Shown piece by piece: positions 1 through 8,704 of a DNA stretch of 64,000 nucleotides. The translations under genes were made by a program, and so were the position numbers. Numbering within the stretch: the stretch's first letter is position 1; each line of letters opens with the position of its first letter. The stretch is from Helicobacteraceae bacterium (GTDB lineage Bacteria; Campylobacterota; Campylobacteria; Campylobacterales; Sulfurimonadaceae). The notes under the pieces were generated by a model. It was not told the origin of the DNA. It did not search any database and saw only the letters and a list, made by a program, of their open reading frames with translations. The stretch lies in contig CANMJR010000001.1 of assembly GCA_947498025.1 (NCBI GenBank), positions 1 to 64,000 on the forward strand. Reading direction: 5' to 3'.

Positions 1-762
1 ATCTTCTTTACTCATATTGGTGTCTGTTTGAATGATAATACTATCTATGTTATGTGTTACATCAATGGTTCTTTCAACTGCGTTTACTACTTTATCCACA
101 TCCTCTGTACCGTATTTTGTTTCTAACTCTTTCATATTTAGTTTATTATTGATACTTTCAGATACATGCTCGCTCGCCTCTTTTGAACTTGCGGTGCTAC
201 TACTCGGGGGTTGAGAAGCTTTTTGTGTTTGGAGGTTGCTTAGCATATTTTTTAAACTCTGTATCTGTTTTTCTAATGCGGCTATCTGTTTGTTATCGCT
301 CTCATTTTGAGATTGTTCACCATCTTTTTCTTTAATATCGTTTAATTTATATGCACGATATGCCATTTTTTCCGTTCTGACCAGTTGCGATAAATCTCGT
401 TCTACCTCGTCTGAGTTTATCTTTTTATCATTGTTTTTATCAAGCTTTTTTAATTCTTCTTCAAGCACATCAAGCGACAAACCTTGTTGAAAATAAATAT
501 TTTGTATTGTTTTATTGTCAAGCAGATTCAGTCCGCGAACTAACTGAAACATATCTTTTTTTGCATTGAAATCTACCGAAAGTTTTACATTTGAAAGTTC
601 TTCATAAGTTAGAAATGCATCACCGTCTTTATCCGCAGTGCTAAAGTTGATTTTGTCCTCTATAACGGTTCCTATGCTCTCTTTGGAACCATCAACAAGA
701 ACATAACTTTTTACGTAATCCTGATCAACTTTCGGCAATACCGACAGATAATTTATATTCAT
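1..762 (-). CDS. EF-hand domain protein, partial (C-terminus beyond left edge)
   Basis: An open frame runs without a stop from an ATG at 762 to the window edge, giving 254 codons of a longer protein. Two 12-residue EF-hand calcium loops are visible: residues 44-55 (DKDGDAFLTYEE, canonical D-x-D-x-D with terminal E) and 108-119 (DKNNDKKINSDE, with Lys instead of the usual Gly at position 6). A Gln/Lys-rich probable coiled coil follows (about 150-175), then a Ser-rich linker. No signal peptide is seen. Calcium binding is inferred from the loops. The role is unknown; EF-hand proteins of this kind are often regulatory or surface-associated. Downstream sequence is missing. Confidence 0.75.
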   Translation of the reverse strand, partial: MNINYLSVLPKVDQDYVKSYVLVDGSKESIGTVIEDKINFSTADKDGDAFLTYEELSNVKLSVDFNAKKDMFQLVRGLNLLDNKTIQNIYFQQGLSLDVLEEELKKLDKNNDKKINSDEVERDLSQLVRTEKMAYRAYKLNDIKEKDGEQSQNESDNKQIAALEKQIQSLKNMLSNLQTQKASQPPSSSTASSKEASEHVSESINNKLNMKELETKYGTEDVDKVVNAVERTIDVTHNIDSIIIQTDTNMSKED

Positions 763-1056
763 AAAATTTATATCGGAAAAAATTTAATTATATTTAATTT
801 AAGAAGGAAAAAAGTGTCGCACATATTTTCATGTATAAAGAGATAAAATCGAGTGACAAAAATCAAGTTTCGATTCAATTCTGATGTCCTTACAACTCCA
901 TAAAGCTGCAAAAACAAGTGAAGCGTCTTTCGCAAAGCAAAAATGTTTCTTTAGTCAAAATTTGTTTTTAGAGAATTACATAGCATAGTGCAATATTTTT
1001 GCATCCACTCCATTTCTTCTGATATATTTCTTTCTAATTTAAATTAAAGAGTTCCA
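763..1056. other. Divergent intergenic region with degenerate R-element
   Basis: This 294-base stretch lies between the divergent EF-hand gene and the HTH gene. The part next to 762 is AT-rich and presumably carries the promoter of the minus-strand gene. The middle (881-976) is a degenerate copy of the dispersed R-element. The last 80 bases are AT-rich, with an AAAGAG ribosome binding site just before 1057. No further gene was found. Confidence 0.6.
881..976 (-). repeat. R-element copy R1 (degenerate, long-arm type)
   Basis: Read on the minus strand, it matches R7 closely: a TCTAAAAACA block, ACTAAAGAAA, a TTTGCTTTGCGAAA hairpin, a GCTTCACTTG block, GCAGCTTTA, then a decayed core (ATGGAGTTGTAAGGAC in place of AGGGGGTTGTAGGGAC). 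The second hairpin has decayed, and no third hairpin or terminal inverted repeat can be recognised. It is probably an old copy. Confidence 0.7.
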
Positions 1057-1275
1057 ATGAGAGATTTTTATAGCGTTATAGAAGAGTTGAAGAAATATTT
1101 GTCCGGTGATAAAAAAATAAAAATATTGGATAAAGATGTGGCGGATGTATTGGGTATTTCTCAGGCAAATTTTGCAACTCTCAAGAGGAGAAACTCTATG
1201 CCTTATGAGAATATATTGCTATTTTGTCAAAAAGAGAAGCTTTGTGTTCGTGAACTATTATTTTCAGAGCTGTAG
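1057..1275 (+). CDS. Small HTH regulator, phage CI-repressor-type N-terminal domain
   Basis: A 72-residue protein that is almost wholly one helix-turn-helix domain. The stretch VADVLGISQANFATLKRR (about 28-45), followed by NSMPYENILLFC, is the pattern of the bacteriophage CI repressor HTH family (PF07022), where LGxSQxNxxxLKRRxxxP is characteristic. It has no cleavage or effector domain, so it would act as a simple DNA-binding protein. The ATG at 1057 follows AAAGAG at good spacing. It converges with dnaX, whose stop codon is only 9 bases away. Its targets are unknown. Confidence 0.75.
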   Translation: MRDFYSVIEELKKYLSGDKKIKILDKDVADVLGISQANFATLKRRNSMPYENILLFCQKEKLCVRELLFSEL

Positions 1276-1283
1276 CATGGCAG

Positions 1284-3071
1284 TTAAATTTTGGACTGGA
1301 TTGTCACTTTTTTAGCTTCAAAAAGTTCAATTGCTTTTTGAACCATCGGCTCTTCTCTTATGTCAACTCCGTTTACTTCTTTGGCGGATTCATCGCTTTG
1401 TGAACAGCTGCTAACGCAACTATCACTTCCGCTAACTTCGGCATCTTCAATCATAGAACTGCTCTGGTCAAGCGGCATCGTTGGTTGTTCTATGACATGT
1501 TGAGGTATGGCAGTCGGCTCGGCTGTTTGAGTGAAGTTTTCCGGAATTACATCATTTTTTTTTTCCTCTTCCATCGCTTTGGAACAAGGCAAACCCTTGA
1601 TTTGTGTCTCAAATCCAAATATCTCTCGAACAAGTTGTCTGATAACCGTATAGCCATGTTTGAGTGCCTGTTTGCACTCCTCGTTCGCACAACTCTCCCA
1701 TGACAAAATACCGTCCTCATAAGATACAAATGTTACGCTTTTGGTAAAACATTCGCCGAGTTTATGGTTTCTGTCTCCTATTCTATTTATCAACTCTTCA
1801 AAGCTTTTTACATGTGGATTGATAATGGAATACGGAGTTTCTTTTGGCTCTTTTTCAATTTTGATTTCTATCTCTTCTTTAGCATGTACGGTCGGTTGAA
1901 CTCGTACCTCTTCTGTCGGCTTTGGGTGTGCAACTGCGGCATGTGGAGTTTCTATCGCCGGTCTTTGAATCTCTTTTTGAAGAGATTCTATCATCTGGTC
2001 AATCTCTTTTATGCGGAGCGCTTCAACCATCTTAAAAAATATGAGTGAGAGAACAAAAGAGCCGTTGGCATTGATGCTGAAGAGATATTTTGAGTCACTC
2101 AGTATTCTAAAAAATCTATCTAAAACCAGTGTTGAAAAGAGCGCATCATGGTTGTACATTCGCTCTTTAAGGTAGGCGATAAGCTCATCCACAACCATCT
2201 CTGCTTCATAATCTTCTAAAATTTTCGTATATTCAACCAACTGTCCATAATCTTTTGCAAAAACTGCACCGAATAAATCTGTCAAAAATTTTGGGTCAAC
2301 AAGCCCCAGCATGTCGGTTACGGTTTTGACATCGACATGGTTTTTGGAGTAGATGATGGCTTGGTCAAGAAGGGTGAGGGTGTCTCTTAGACTTCCGTTT
2401 CCGCTTCTAGCGAGTATTTCAAGTGCATCACTCTCATACTCAATTTTTTCACGATTAAGAATGTATGCCAAATGGTCTGCTACCTTGTTTGTTGCAATGC
2501 TTTTAAATCTGAAGTGCTGAGAACGACTCAAAATTGTCGCCGGAATTTTGAGCGGATCGGTTGTTGCAAGTATAAACTTTACATAGGCAGGCGGCTCTTC
2601 AAGCGTCTTTAAAAGTGCGTTAAACGCCTGAGGAGTGAGCATGTGAACTTCATCGATGATAAAGATTTTAAATCTTGCGGTGGAGGGTTTGTATTTCGTC
2701 TGCTCCACAAGGTCGCGAATATCGTCAATTCCGCGGTTTGAAGCAGCATCCATCTCCACTATATCCATGTGGCGACCCTCCAGAGCGAGCGTGCAGTTTT
2801 GGCAAACTCCGCATGGTTTATGGGTTACGCCTCTTTCGCAGATAAGAGCTTTTGCAAAGATACGGGCGGTTGAAGTTTTGCCGCTTCCCCTGAGACCTGA
2901 AAAAAGGTAGGCATGAGAGAGGCGGTTGGAGTCGAGTGCGAGTGAAAGAGTCTGAGAAATTGTCTCCTGCCCTATAAGCTCATCAAAGTTTGAGGGTCTG
3001 TATTTTCTAGCTAAAACTTCTGAACTCTCTTTCACATCCAACTCCATTGTTAATTGGGGTGATTCTAGCAT
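1284..3071 (-). CDS. dnaX: DNA polymerase III subunits gamma/tau
   Basis: Clamp-loader ATPase of the replicative polymerase. The Walker A motif is GLRGSGKT (59-66), zinc-finger cysteines lie at 78, 87, 90 and 93, Walker B with DEVH is at 140-143, and an arginine-finger region RSQHFRF follows. Domains I-III are followed by a Pro/Glu-rich linker (about 385-425) and a tau-type C-terminal region; 595 residues is a normal length. The first ATG is at 3071. An internal ATG nine codons in (MELDVKESS, at 3047) sits closer to the usual N-terminus before ARKYRP, so the start is uncertain. Near codon 503 the coding strand has a run of ten A; loss or gain of one A gives a stop within three codons (see findings). 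Confidence 0.96.
   Translation of the reverse strand: MLESPQLTMELDVKESSEVLARKYRPSNFDELIGQETISQTLSLALDSNRLSHAYLFSGLRGSGKTSTARIFAKALICERGVTHKPCGVCQNCTLALEGRHMDIVEMDAASNRGIDDIRDLVEQTKYKPSTARFKIFIIDEVHMLTPQAFNALLKTLEEPPAYVKFILATTDPLKIPATILSRSQHFRFKSIATNKVADHLAYILNREKIEYESDALEILARSGNGSLRDTLTLLDQAIIYSKNHVDVKTVTDMLGLVDPKFLTDLFGAVFAKDYGQLVEYTKILEDYEAEMVVDELIAYLKERMYNHDALFSTLVLDRFFRILSDSKYLFSINANGSFVLSLIFFKMVEALRIKEIDQMIESLQKEIQRPAIETPHAAVAHPKPTEEVRVQPTVHAKEEIEIKIEKEPKETPYSIINPHVKSFEELINRIGDRNHKLGECFTKSVTFVSYEDGILSWESCANEECKQALKHGYTVIRQLVREIFGFETQIKGLPCSKAMEEEKKNDVIPENFTQTAEPTAIPQHVIEQPTMPLDQSSSMIEDAEVSGSDSCVSSCSQSDESAKEVNGVDIREEPMVQKAIELFEAKKVTIQSKI
1555..1564 (-). other. A10 slippage-prone tract in dnaX
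   Basis: The coding strand reads GAG GAA AAA AAA AAT GAT, ten consecutive A. A nine-A product reads ATG ATG TAA and an eleven-A product reads TGA directly after the run, so slippage either way ends translation near residue 506. In Thermus dnaX an A9 run yields the short gamma subunit; here that role is inferred. Confidence 0.5.
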
Positions 3072-3102
3072 TTAAAGGGTTAAAGTATCATCAAAAGAAT
3101 TT

Positions 3103-4011
3103 TTAAAAATTAAAAATGTCATCTAAAGAGATCTCATAACATGTCTCTTCTTTTGGCATAATCAAGGCTTGAATCATCTCATAATCAGCTTTTAAAGAGT
3201 TGTCCATAAAATAGAGGTTTGCTCCTCCATTTATAAAAAGAGTCTGTAGCCAAGTGTCTAGGTTCTCTATAAAACCGTCTATCAGTAGTAGCTCCGATTT
3301 ATTAAGCTCTATAAATCTCTCTGCGTTTCCATTGATAAGATTGGAAAAGTTAGTTATCGTAATTGCAATCGGAGAGATTCTTTCATAGTAGCTTAGAGTT
3401 AAACAAAAGAGAGAAAATATGGATCTAAGCGATATGAAGATATTTTTATTGAAGCCGATTTTATTAATTTGAAAAGCTAACTCCTGCATATCCTCATTTA
3501 ATTTCAAGAGATACTCTAAATCTTCTTGATTTAAAAAAGTATAAACTTCTATCCTCTTATTTTTTTCCGGATTGATAACAGAGTTTATAAGATACTGCTC
3601 TCTTTTTTCATTTTTGAGATTTATTGTTTCAATATTTTTTAGGCACTTTAACTTACTTAGCTTTATGCTTATTTTCTTTTTATCATAGAGAAATTCGAAG
3701 GGAGTATTTTGTATGTAGAACTTAAAAGCGCGAGCTATCTTTTGATTCCATAGTGTAAAGTAAAAATAGCCGTCACTCTCTTCTAAAGTAATTTCAAAAT
3801 AGAGCTTTTTGTTGTCTCTAATATAAGATAAAGCGAAGTTGTGGAATTTTGTTATGAATGCATGAATTAAATCATGGGTTGGATTATTTGAAGCACTGAT
3901 AAAGTCCCAAAAGAGATTTACATCTTCCTCGCATGCAATAGAAATTACATGCCGTATCTGATAAATATCTTTGTCGTTAAAGAGGTTTATAATTTTCTGT
4001 TTTTTTCTCAT
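3103..4011 (-). CDS. Uncharacterised 302-residue protein coupled to an EAL/GGDEF gene
   Basis: Not a family I can name. The protein is soluble, with no signal peptide or membrane segment, and is rich in Ile, Leu, Lys and Asn. The N-terminal half (about 1-120) is predicted alpha/beta. The C-terminal third (about 235-300, LLLIDGFIENLDTWLQTLF...MDNSLKADYEMIQ) is helical and resembles C-terminal segments I associate with small signalling proteins of these bacteria; this is only an impression. Its ATG overlaps the stop of the upstream c-di-GMP gene by four bases, so the two are probably translated together. An adaptor or effector of that enzyme is a reasonable guess. Confidence 0.6.
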   Translation of the reverse strand: MRKKQKIINLFNDKDIYQIRHVISIACEEDVNLFWDFISASNNPTHDLIHAFITKFHNFALSYIRDNKKLYFEITLEESDGYFYFTLWNQKIARAFKFYIQNTPFEFLYDKKKISIKLSKLKCLKNIETINLKNEKREQYLINSVINPEKNKRIEVYTFLNQEDLEYLLKLNEDMQELAFQINKIGFNKNIFISLRSIFSLFCLTLSYYERISPIAITITNFSNLINGNAERFIELNKSELLLIDGFIENLDTWLQTLFINGGANLYFMDNSLKADYEMIQALIMPKEETCYEISLDDIFNF

Positions 4012-5765
4012 AACAGACTGCTTATAGAGAGATGGCTGTACTCATGTTTGGCAACTTTCTTTTGTGCCGACAAAACAGAGTTGATGTTTTTTGAAGACCT
4101 GTTCTTCGTTGCTTTTGTTATGATTACTATGGAGGCACTCACAGTAAGCAGAGGGAACACTTTTATATTCTCCTCTCTGTCTTTGGAGATTATAAACCCT
4201 CGCTCTTTGTCCTCTTTTGAGTAGAAATTTTTGGCATCCTGTGTGAATTTTGTCATAACTTTTATTATCTTTTTTGTATAGGAGTATTCATCTTCGTTAT
4301 TGTGTTGCATGGCGACAAAAAAGTCATCGCCGCCGATATGTGCTTTGCAAAACTCCGATGGCAGGTGTTTTTTTATAATATCCGCAAAAAGAAGTATAAC
4401 CCTGTCCCCGTTTCTAAAGCCGTAAACATCATTAAATGCTTTGAAATTATCTAAATCAAAATAGCAGAGCAGATAGGAGTCGTTATTGGATGAAGCTGCT
4501 GCAATATACCGCTCGATGACCGTGTTCCCGGGGAGTTTCGTGAGAGGATTCTGCTCCCTTGCAAAGAGTATATTCTCCTCATTCATTATGGTGATAATAG
4601 CCCTTGCAGAGAGGTAACCATAATATTTTGAGTTGTTTGTAAGAATAATACCTCTGGACTCTTTATTGTTTGAGAAGAGCTCTATAATTGTTGTAATGTC
4701 GCTGTTGATATCCGCTAAGCCGCAGTAGCTGATTAAATTTTTGAGTTTGGATTTTTTAGTACCGTCATTAAGAAGAAGTGCTTTGCCATATTGGGTATAT
4801 AAAAACTCTTTTATCGTATCCTCTTGGAGGATTCCGACCGGTTCATCGTTTGAATTTACAATTGGTATTAGCTGGCTATTTGGATATTTTTTGAAATATT
4901 CTATGACTTGATTCATTTTTGACCGAAGGCTAAGAGGTTTTATTTTCTCTGAATAAGCATCTAGTTTATACTCGTTCTCGGCTCTTTTATCATGTTTGAT
5001 TAAGTCGGAGACAGTGCTATAGTTTTGATTTATCTCTTTTGTGTTTTTAGTCGGTCTTTGCACAAAGTAGCCTTGAACCAAATGACACCCTATCTCTTTG
5101 CATGTCATAAGCTCTGCCTTCGTCTCAACGCCCTCTGCAATCACTTTTATGCCAAGCTGAACAGCTAAATGCGTTATGCTGCTGACCATTATCTTTTTCT
5201 TTATATCTTTTTCTATATCCGCCAAAAAGAATCTGTCTATTTTGATAACATCGGGCGTACTGTCATAGAGGAGTTTATAGCCTGAGTAGCCGACGCCAAA
5301 GTCATCAATAGCAATGCAGAACTCCTCATCTCTATAGTGCGATAGAATTTTTTCCATTTTACAATTGCTCGTTATCTCATGTCTCTCTGAAATCTCAAAA
5401 CAGATGCTGTCTTTTTCTATCCCATACTTTTTGAGCAATATGCTTGTGTTTCCGCTTGTAAAGTTAGCCATTTTAAAGAGACGGTTATCGAGGTTGTAGA
5501 AGAGTTTAATATTTTTAAAATTATCTATGTTTATGAATTTTTTTATAGCTTTCTCGCGAAGAGCCACATCAAAAGAGTAGAGCAGATTGTCTTTGTAAAT
5601 TTGGTCAAAAAGCTCAAAAATGGAGTCAAAACCCACCTCTTTATAATTTCGCAGAAGCGCTTCAACCGCATAGGTTTTGCCGGTATGAATATCCACAATC
5701 GGCTGAAAAGCAATATCTAAAACTTCTAAATTGTCTAACCATTCTTTGGGTAATGTGTTTTCCAT
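4008..5765 (-). CDS. EAL - CBS pair - GGDEF cyclic-di-GMP protein
   Basis: Cyclic-di-GMP phosphodiesterase/cyclase-type protein of 585 residues. Order: an EAL domain (about 1-250) with EALLR at 35-39, then FEISER, IDDFGVGYS, KIDRFFL, IAEGVET and VQGYFVQRP, so the catalytic residues look complete; a CBS-pair region (about 285-400); and a GGDEF domain (about 410-570) whose active-site motif is GGDDF. Asp at the fourth position departs from GGDEF/GGEEF, so cyclase activity is uncertain. I chose the ATG at 5765; an upstream in-frame TTG at 5795 would add ten residues that look unlike the family. No transmembrane segment, so cytoplasmic. The next gene (302 residues) overlaps its stop. Confidence 0.9.
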   Translation of the reverse strand: MENTLPKEWLDNLEVLDIAFQPIVDIHTGKTYAVEALLRNYKEVGFDSIFELFDQIYKDNLLYSFDVALREKAIKKFINIDNFKNIKLFYNLDNRLFKMANFTSGNTSILLKKYGIEKDSICFEISERHEITSNCKMEKILSHYRDEEFCIAIDDFGVGYSGYKLLYDSTPDVIKIDRFFLADIEKDIKKKIMVSSITHLAVQLGIKVIAEGVETKAELMTCKEIGCHLVQGYFVQRPTKNTKEINQNYSTVSDLIKHDKRAENEYKLDAYSEKIKPLSLRSKMNQVIEYFKKYPNSQLIPIVNSNDEPVGILQEDTIKEFLYTQYGKALLLNDGTKKSKLKNLISYCGLADINSDITTIIELFSNNKESRGIILTNNSKYYGYLSARAIITIMNEENILFAREQNPLTKLPGNTVIERYIAAASSNNDSYLLCYFDLDNFKAFNDVYGFRNGDRVILLFADIIKKHLPSEFCKAHIGGDDFFVAMQHNNEDEYSYTKKIIKVMTKFTQDAKNFYSKEDKERGFIISKDREENIKVFPLLTVSASIVIITKATKNRSSKNINSVLSAQKKVAKHEYSHLSISSLL

Positions 5766-5830
5766 GAGCAAAATTTTATTATCATACTGTTGCAAAATGG
5801 TTACAAAACATGTAAGGAGTGCTTTTGGAA

Positions 5831-5878
5831 CTTTTTATATATAAAAACTGTATATAGAAAAAAACTATATATAAAAAG
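5831..5878. promoter_or_regulatory. 13-bp perfect inverted repeat, candidate operator of the defence operon
   Basis: CTTTTTATATATA (5831-5843) is repeated exactly as its reverse complement (5866-5878) with 22 bases between. It sits directly upstream of a TATAAT at 5880-5885, covering the -35 zone of the promoter for the ATPase gene at 5915. The spacing of arm centres is 35 bases. It suits a dimeric or tetrameric repressor, but no regulator gene lies beside it, so the role is inferred. Confidence 0.5.
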
Positions 5879-5879
5879 C

Positions 5880-5885
5880 TATAAT
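5880..5885 (+). promoter_or_regulatory. Predicted -10 box for the ATPase-ptuA-ptuB operon
   Basis: TATAAT 29 bases before the ATG at 5915, with an AAAGGAT ribosome binding site (5903-5909) between. It follows immediately after the inverted repeat at 5831-5878. Perfect match to the sigma-70 -10 consensus; no clear -35 box. Confidence 0.55.
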
Positions 5886-5914
5886 GTTTTATATTTTTCA
5901 AACAAAGGATACCA

Positions 5915-7063
5915 ATGTTTCAAAGTGGAAGCCCTGTAAAAGGAAAAGATTTTATAGATAGAAAAAAACATCTCCCGCTCTTTAAATCTTATCTTGATAA
6001 CAATCAGCATATCATGATTAAAGCCCCAAGAAGATTTGGAAAAACATCGCTCATTAAGCATATCTTTGATTATGAAAAAGGTTATGATTTTATCTACATA
6101 GACATAAGACTACATCACTCTTTAGATTCATTGTCCAAGCAAATACTTGATAGTGCATACAGTTTTGTAAAGATTGAAAACTTCATCAGACAAACTAAAA
6201 ACTCCCTTTTAAATCTTTTGAAATCTATCAAAACCATCTCCATTCCCGACATGGCAGAAGTGACCATAGATTTGGTGAGTAAAGAAAGCGACCCTATAGA
6301 GCTTTTTATCCACTCTTTAAATGTAGTAGATAGCATAGCGACCTCAAAAGGTATAAATATCAAAGTGATATTTGATGAGTTTCAAGACATCACAAAACTC
6401 TATGACAAAAATATCTTAGAAGTGCTTCGTTCCGTTGCACAGCACCATGAAAACATCACTTATGTTTTTTTAGGAAGCATCGAATCGATAATGACTGAAA
6501 TCTTTGAGAGCAAAGCGTCACCGTTTTTTCATTTTGCAAGTGTGATAAAATTAAGCGGGCTTGATACGGATGAACTTTTTGAATATACAAAAACAGAGTT
6601 TGACAAACATGACATCGCTTATGACGCAGAACTTTTACATGCTACGATAACTTTTTTAGAAGGTCATCCTGAGTACAGTGCAAAAGTACTGCAAACGCTT
6701 TACATAAACGCCATGCTAGAAAAAAAGCCCATAGATTATAGCTGCGCACTTGAGGCTATAAGCTTTAGGGTGCTAGAAAACAGAGCCTATCTTGATGAGC
6801 TTATATCGAAACTCAAATCTAAAAAACACCATTTTGAAGTGGTCTATGCCATGGCAAATAACCTAAGCCATGCTATGGACTCAGCCACACTTTACAACAC
6901 CCGAGTATCACTAGAAAACATGGGACTCATAGCAAAACTACAAAAAGGCGAGTACAAAATAGTAGATATATTTTTAAAAATCCTCTTGCAGCAACATGAT
7001 GATAAGATGGTGGCACTTGATGGAAGATTGAATATTGGGCTTGAGCATGATTTTGAAAAATAA
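5915..7063 (+). CDS. STAND/archaeal-type ATPase (PF01637-like), first gene of defence operon
   Basis: A 382-residue P-loop ATPase. Walker A is APRRFGKTS (37-45) and Walker B VIFDEFQD (151-158). The N-terminal GKDFIDRKKHLPLFKSYL and the C-terminal winged-helix-like region (about 280-375, with SLENMGLIAKL) fit the archaeal-type ATPase family (PF01637, COG1672). Such proteins occur widely as single genes of unknown function and are relatives of STAND NTPases. Here the stop is 9 bases before ptuA, with an AGGGGA ribosome binding site in the gap, so the three genes likely form one transcript. That makes it a candidate extra component or regulator of the Septu-like pair, although it may be an unrelated passenger. 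Confidence 0.75.
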   Translation: MFQSGSPVKGKDFIDRKKHLPLFKSYLDNNQHIMIKAPRRFGKTSLIKHIFDYEKGYDFIYIDIRLHHSLDSLSKQILDSAYSFVKIENFIRQTKNSLLNLLKSIKTISIPDMAEVTIDLVSKESDPIELFIHSLNVVDSIATSKGINIKVIFDEFQDITKLYDKNILEVLRSVAQHHENITYVFLGSIESIMTEIFESKASPFFHFASVIKLSGLDTDELFEYTKTEFDKHDIAYDAELLHATITFLEGHPEYSAKVLQTLYINAMLEKKPIDYSCALEAISFRVLENRAYLDELISKLKSKKHHFEVVYAMANNLSHAMDSATLYNTRVSLENMGLIAKLQKGEYKIVDIFLKILLQQHDDKMVALDGRLNIGLEHDFEK

Positions 7064-7072
7064 GGGGAATGG

Positions 7073-8704
7073 ATGGAGTTAGTTTATTTGTGGGTTGAGG
7101 ATTACAAAAATATACATTATCAAGGGTTTAATTTCAATCCGAGATTTGAATTTGAATATATTCAAGATAAAAAGGAATTGGTACTTAACAAAGAAAATAA
7201 AGATTATGTAAGTATTTTTCCTCTAAACATTAATGTTACTGCTATTGTTGGGGAGAATGGGAGTGGGAAAAGTAGTGTTTTTGAAGTGTTATCAAAAATA
7301 CTAACACTTAATAGCGGTTTAGAAGAATTTAACTATTTTTATGTTTTAAATAATGGTTCGGACAATATCTGTTATTCAAATAATATAAATATAGAAAAAA
7401 ACATTTCAATGCAAATAGTAGATGGGAGTTTAAGTCATGGAACGGCTAGTTATAATATAGCTTTAAATAAACATTTTGATGTAAACTATCTTAATATATC
7501 TCATTTAGAAAAAGATGGCATTATTAAAAATGATTCACCAAGTCCAGAAGACCCTATAAAATATTATGGTATTTATAGAAAAAATGATTTTGATTTATAT
7601 AAAGAAAATAGTTTGTATCCAACTTTTTCAGGATTCAAACTTTCACAATTTAACTTTTTTCAAACTTATGCAATAGGTAATTTATTGGTTGATGATAAGT
7701 ACAAAAAGCTATTTTTTGAAGTTTTTAAAATCAAACAACCTTATAGTATTAAAATTGACTATAAAAAAGAAGACCTTGAAAAAATAAAATTTTCTAATAC
7801 ACCCAATGGTGACCCATCAAGACTAGTGGATGCAAGTGTCCCTGAGAAGATTGATAAAATACTCGAATTTTTAATAAAAATAGATAATAACTTGATTATT
7901 GAAAGTGATGATTATAAAACATTTTTTACATTAGTTTCATCTGTAAATTTAGAAGAAGAGTTTCAATTGACTTTTCAAACAGAAGAGAATAAAACTATCA
8001 AATTAAGTGCAGGTGAAAAAACAATTTTATTTTATTTGGAAAGAATAGATTTTATGTTGTCACAATTTAAAAGCAAAAGCAATATATTACTTTTTGACGA
8101 AATAGAATTATATCTTCATCCAAATTGGCAAAAACGAATTTTAAAAATAATACTTGATTTTATTCAAGAAAATAAATTAGTAAAAAATCTACATATTATA
8201 ATAGCCTCTCACTCTCCATTCATTCTCTCAGACCTACCAAAAAAAAATGTGATATTTTTAGATAAGTTTGATGATGAAACAAAGAAAAAATATCCAAAAT
8301 TAAAGATAAATGGATTAGAAAATGGAAATTGTATAAATGTAAGTAAGTATATTGAACTTAATCCTTTTGGAGCAAATATCCACACTTTACTTTCTCACGG
8401 TTTTTTTATGAAAGATGGGCTTATGGGTGAGTTTGCGAAAGGGAAAATTGAAGAGATTAAAAAATTTTATGATGAAAACAAAAATCTTCAAAAAGAAGAT
8501 GCAAATTTTCAAACACAGAAAGATGATTATGAAGCAAAAGAATATAATTTTAGATATATCCAATCAATCATCGGTGAGCCATTTTTAAAAACTATTATTG
8601 GTAATTATTTGGATGAGTTGGAAATTTTATTTTATGGGAAAAAAGAGTTTTTAAAAAAAGAAATAGAGAGGTTACAAGAATTAGAAAAGAGTTTAAATGA
8701 TTAA
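7073..8704 (+). CDS. ptuA: Septu-like defence ATPase PtuA
   Basis: A 543-residue ABC/SMC-type ATPase. Walker A is GENGSGKS (60-67), the signature-like LSAGEK is near 311-316, Walker B LLFDEIELYLHP is near 340-351 and the switch SHSPF near 378-382. A long insertion (about 85-300) separates the P-loop from the signature, as in anti-phage RecF/OLD-like ATPases. Together with the overlapping HNH gene this is the architecture of type I Septu: PtuA with the PtuB nuclease, which degrades DNA after phage infection. The gene is very AT-rich and uses mostly A/T-ending codons compared with nearby housekeeping genes, consistent with transfer. No reverse transcriptase is nearby, so it is not a retron-borne copy. 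Confidence 0.8.
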   Translation: MELVYLWVEDYKNIHYQGFNFNPRFEFEYIQDKKELVLNKENKDYVSIFPLNINVTAIVGENGSGKSSVFEVLSKILTLNSGLEEFNYFYVLNNGSDNICYSNNINIEKNISMQIVDGSLSHGTASYNIALNKHFDVNYLNISHLEKDGIIKNDSPSPEDPIKYYGIYRKNDFDLYKENSLYPTFSGFKLSQFNFFQTYAIGNLLVDDKYKKLFFEVFKIKQPYSIKIDYKKEDLEKIKFSNTPNGDPSRLVDASVPEKIDKILEFLIKIDNNLIIESDDYKTFFTLVSSVNLEEEFQLTFQTEENKTIKLSAGEKTILFYLERIDFMLSQFKSKSNILLFDEIELYLHPNWQKRILKIILDFIQENKLVKNLHIIIASHSPFILSDLPKKNVIFLDKFDDETKKKYPKLKINGLENGNCINVSKYIELNPFGANIHTLLSHGFFMKDGLMGEFAKGKIEEIKKFYDENKNLQKEDANFQTQKDDYEAKEYNFRYIQSIIGEPFLKTIIGNYLDELEILFYGKKEFLKKEIERLQELEKSLND

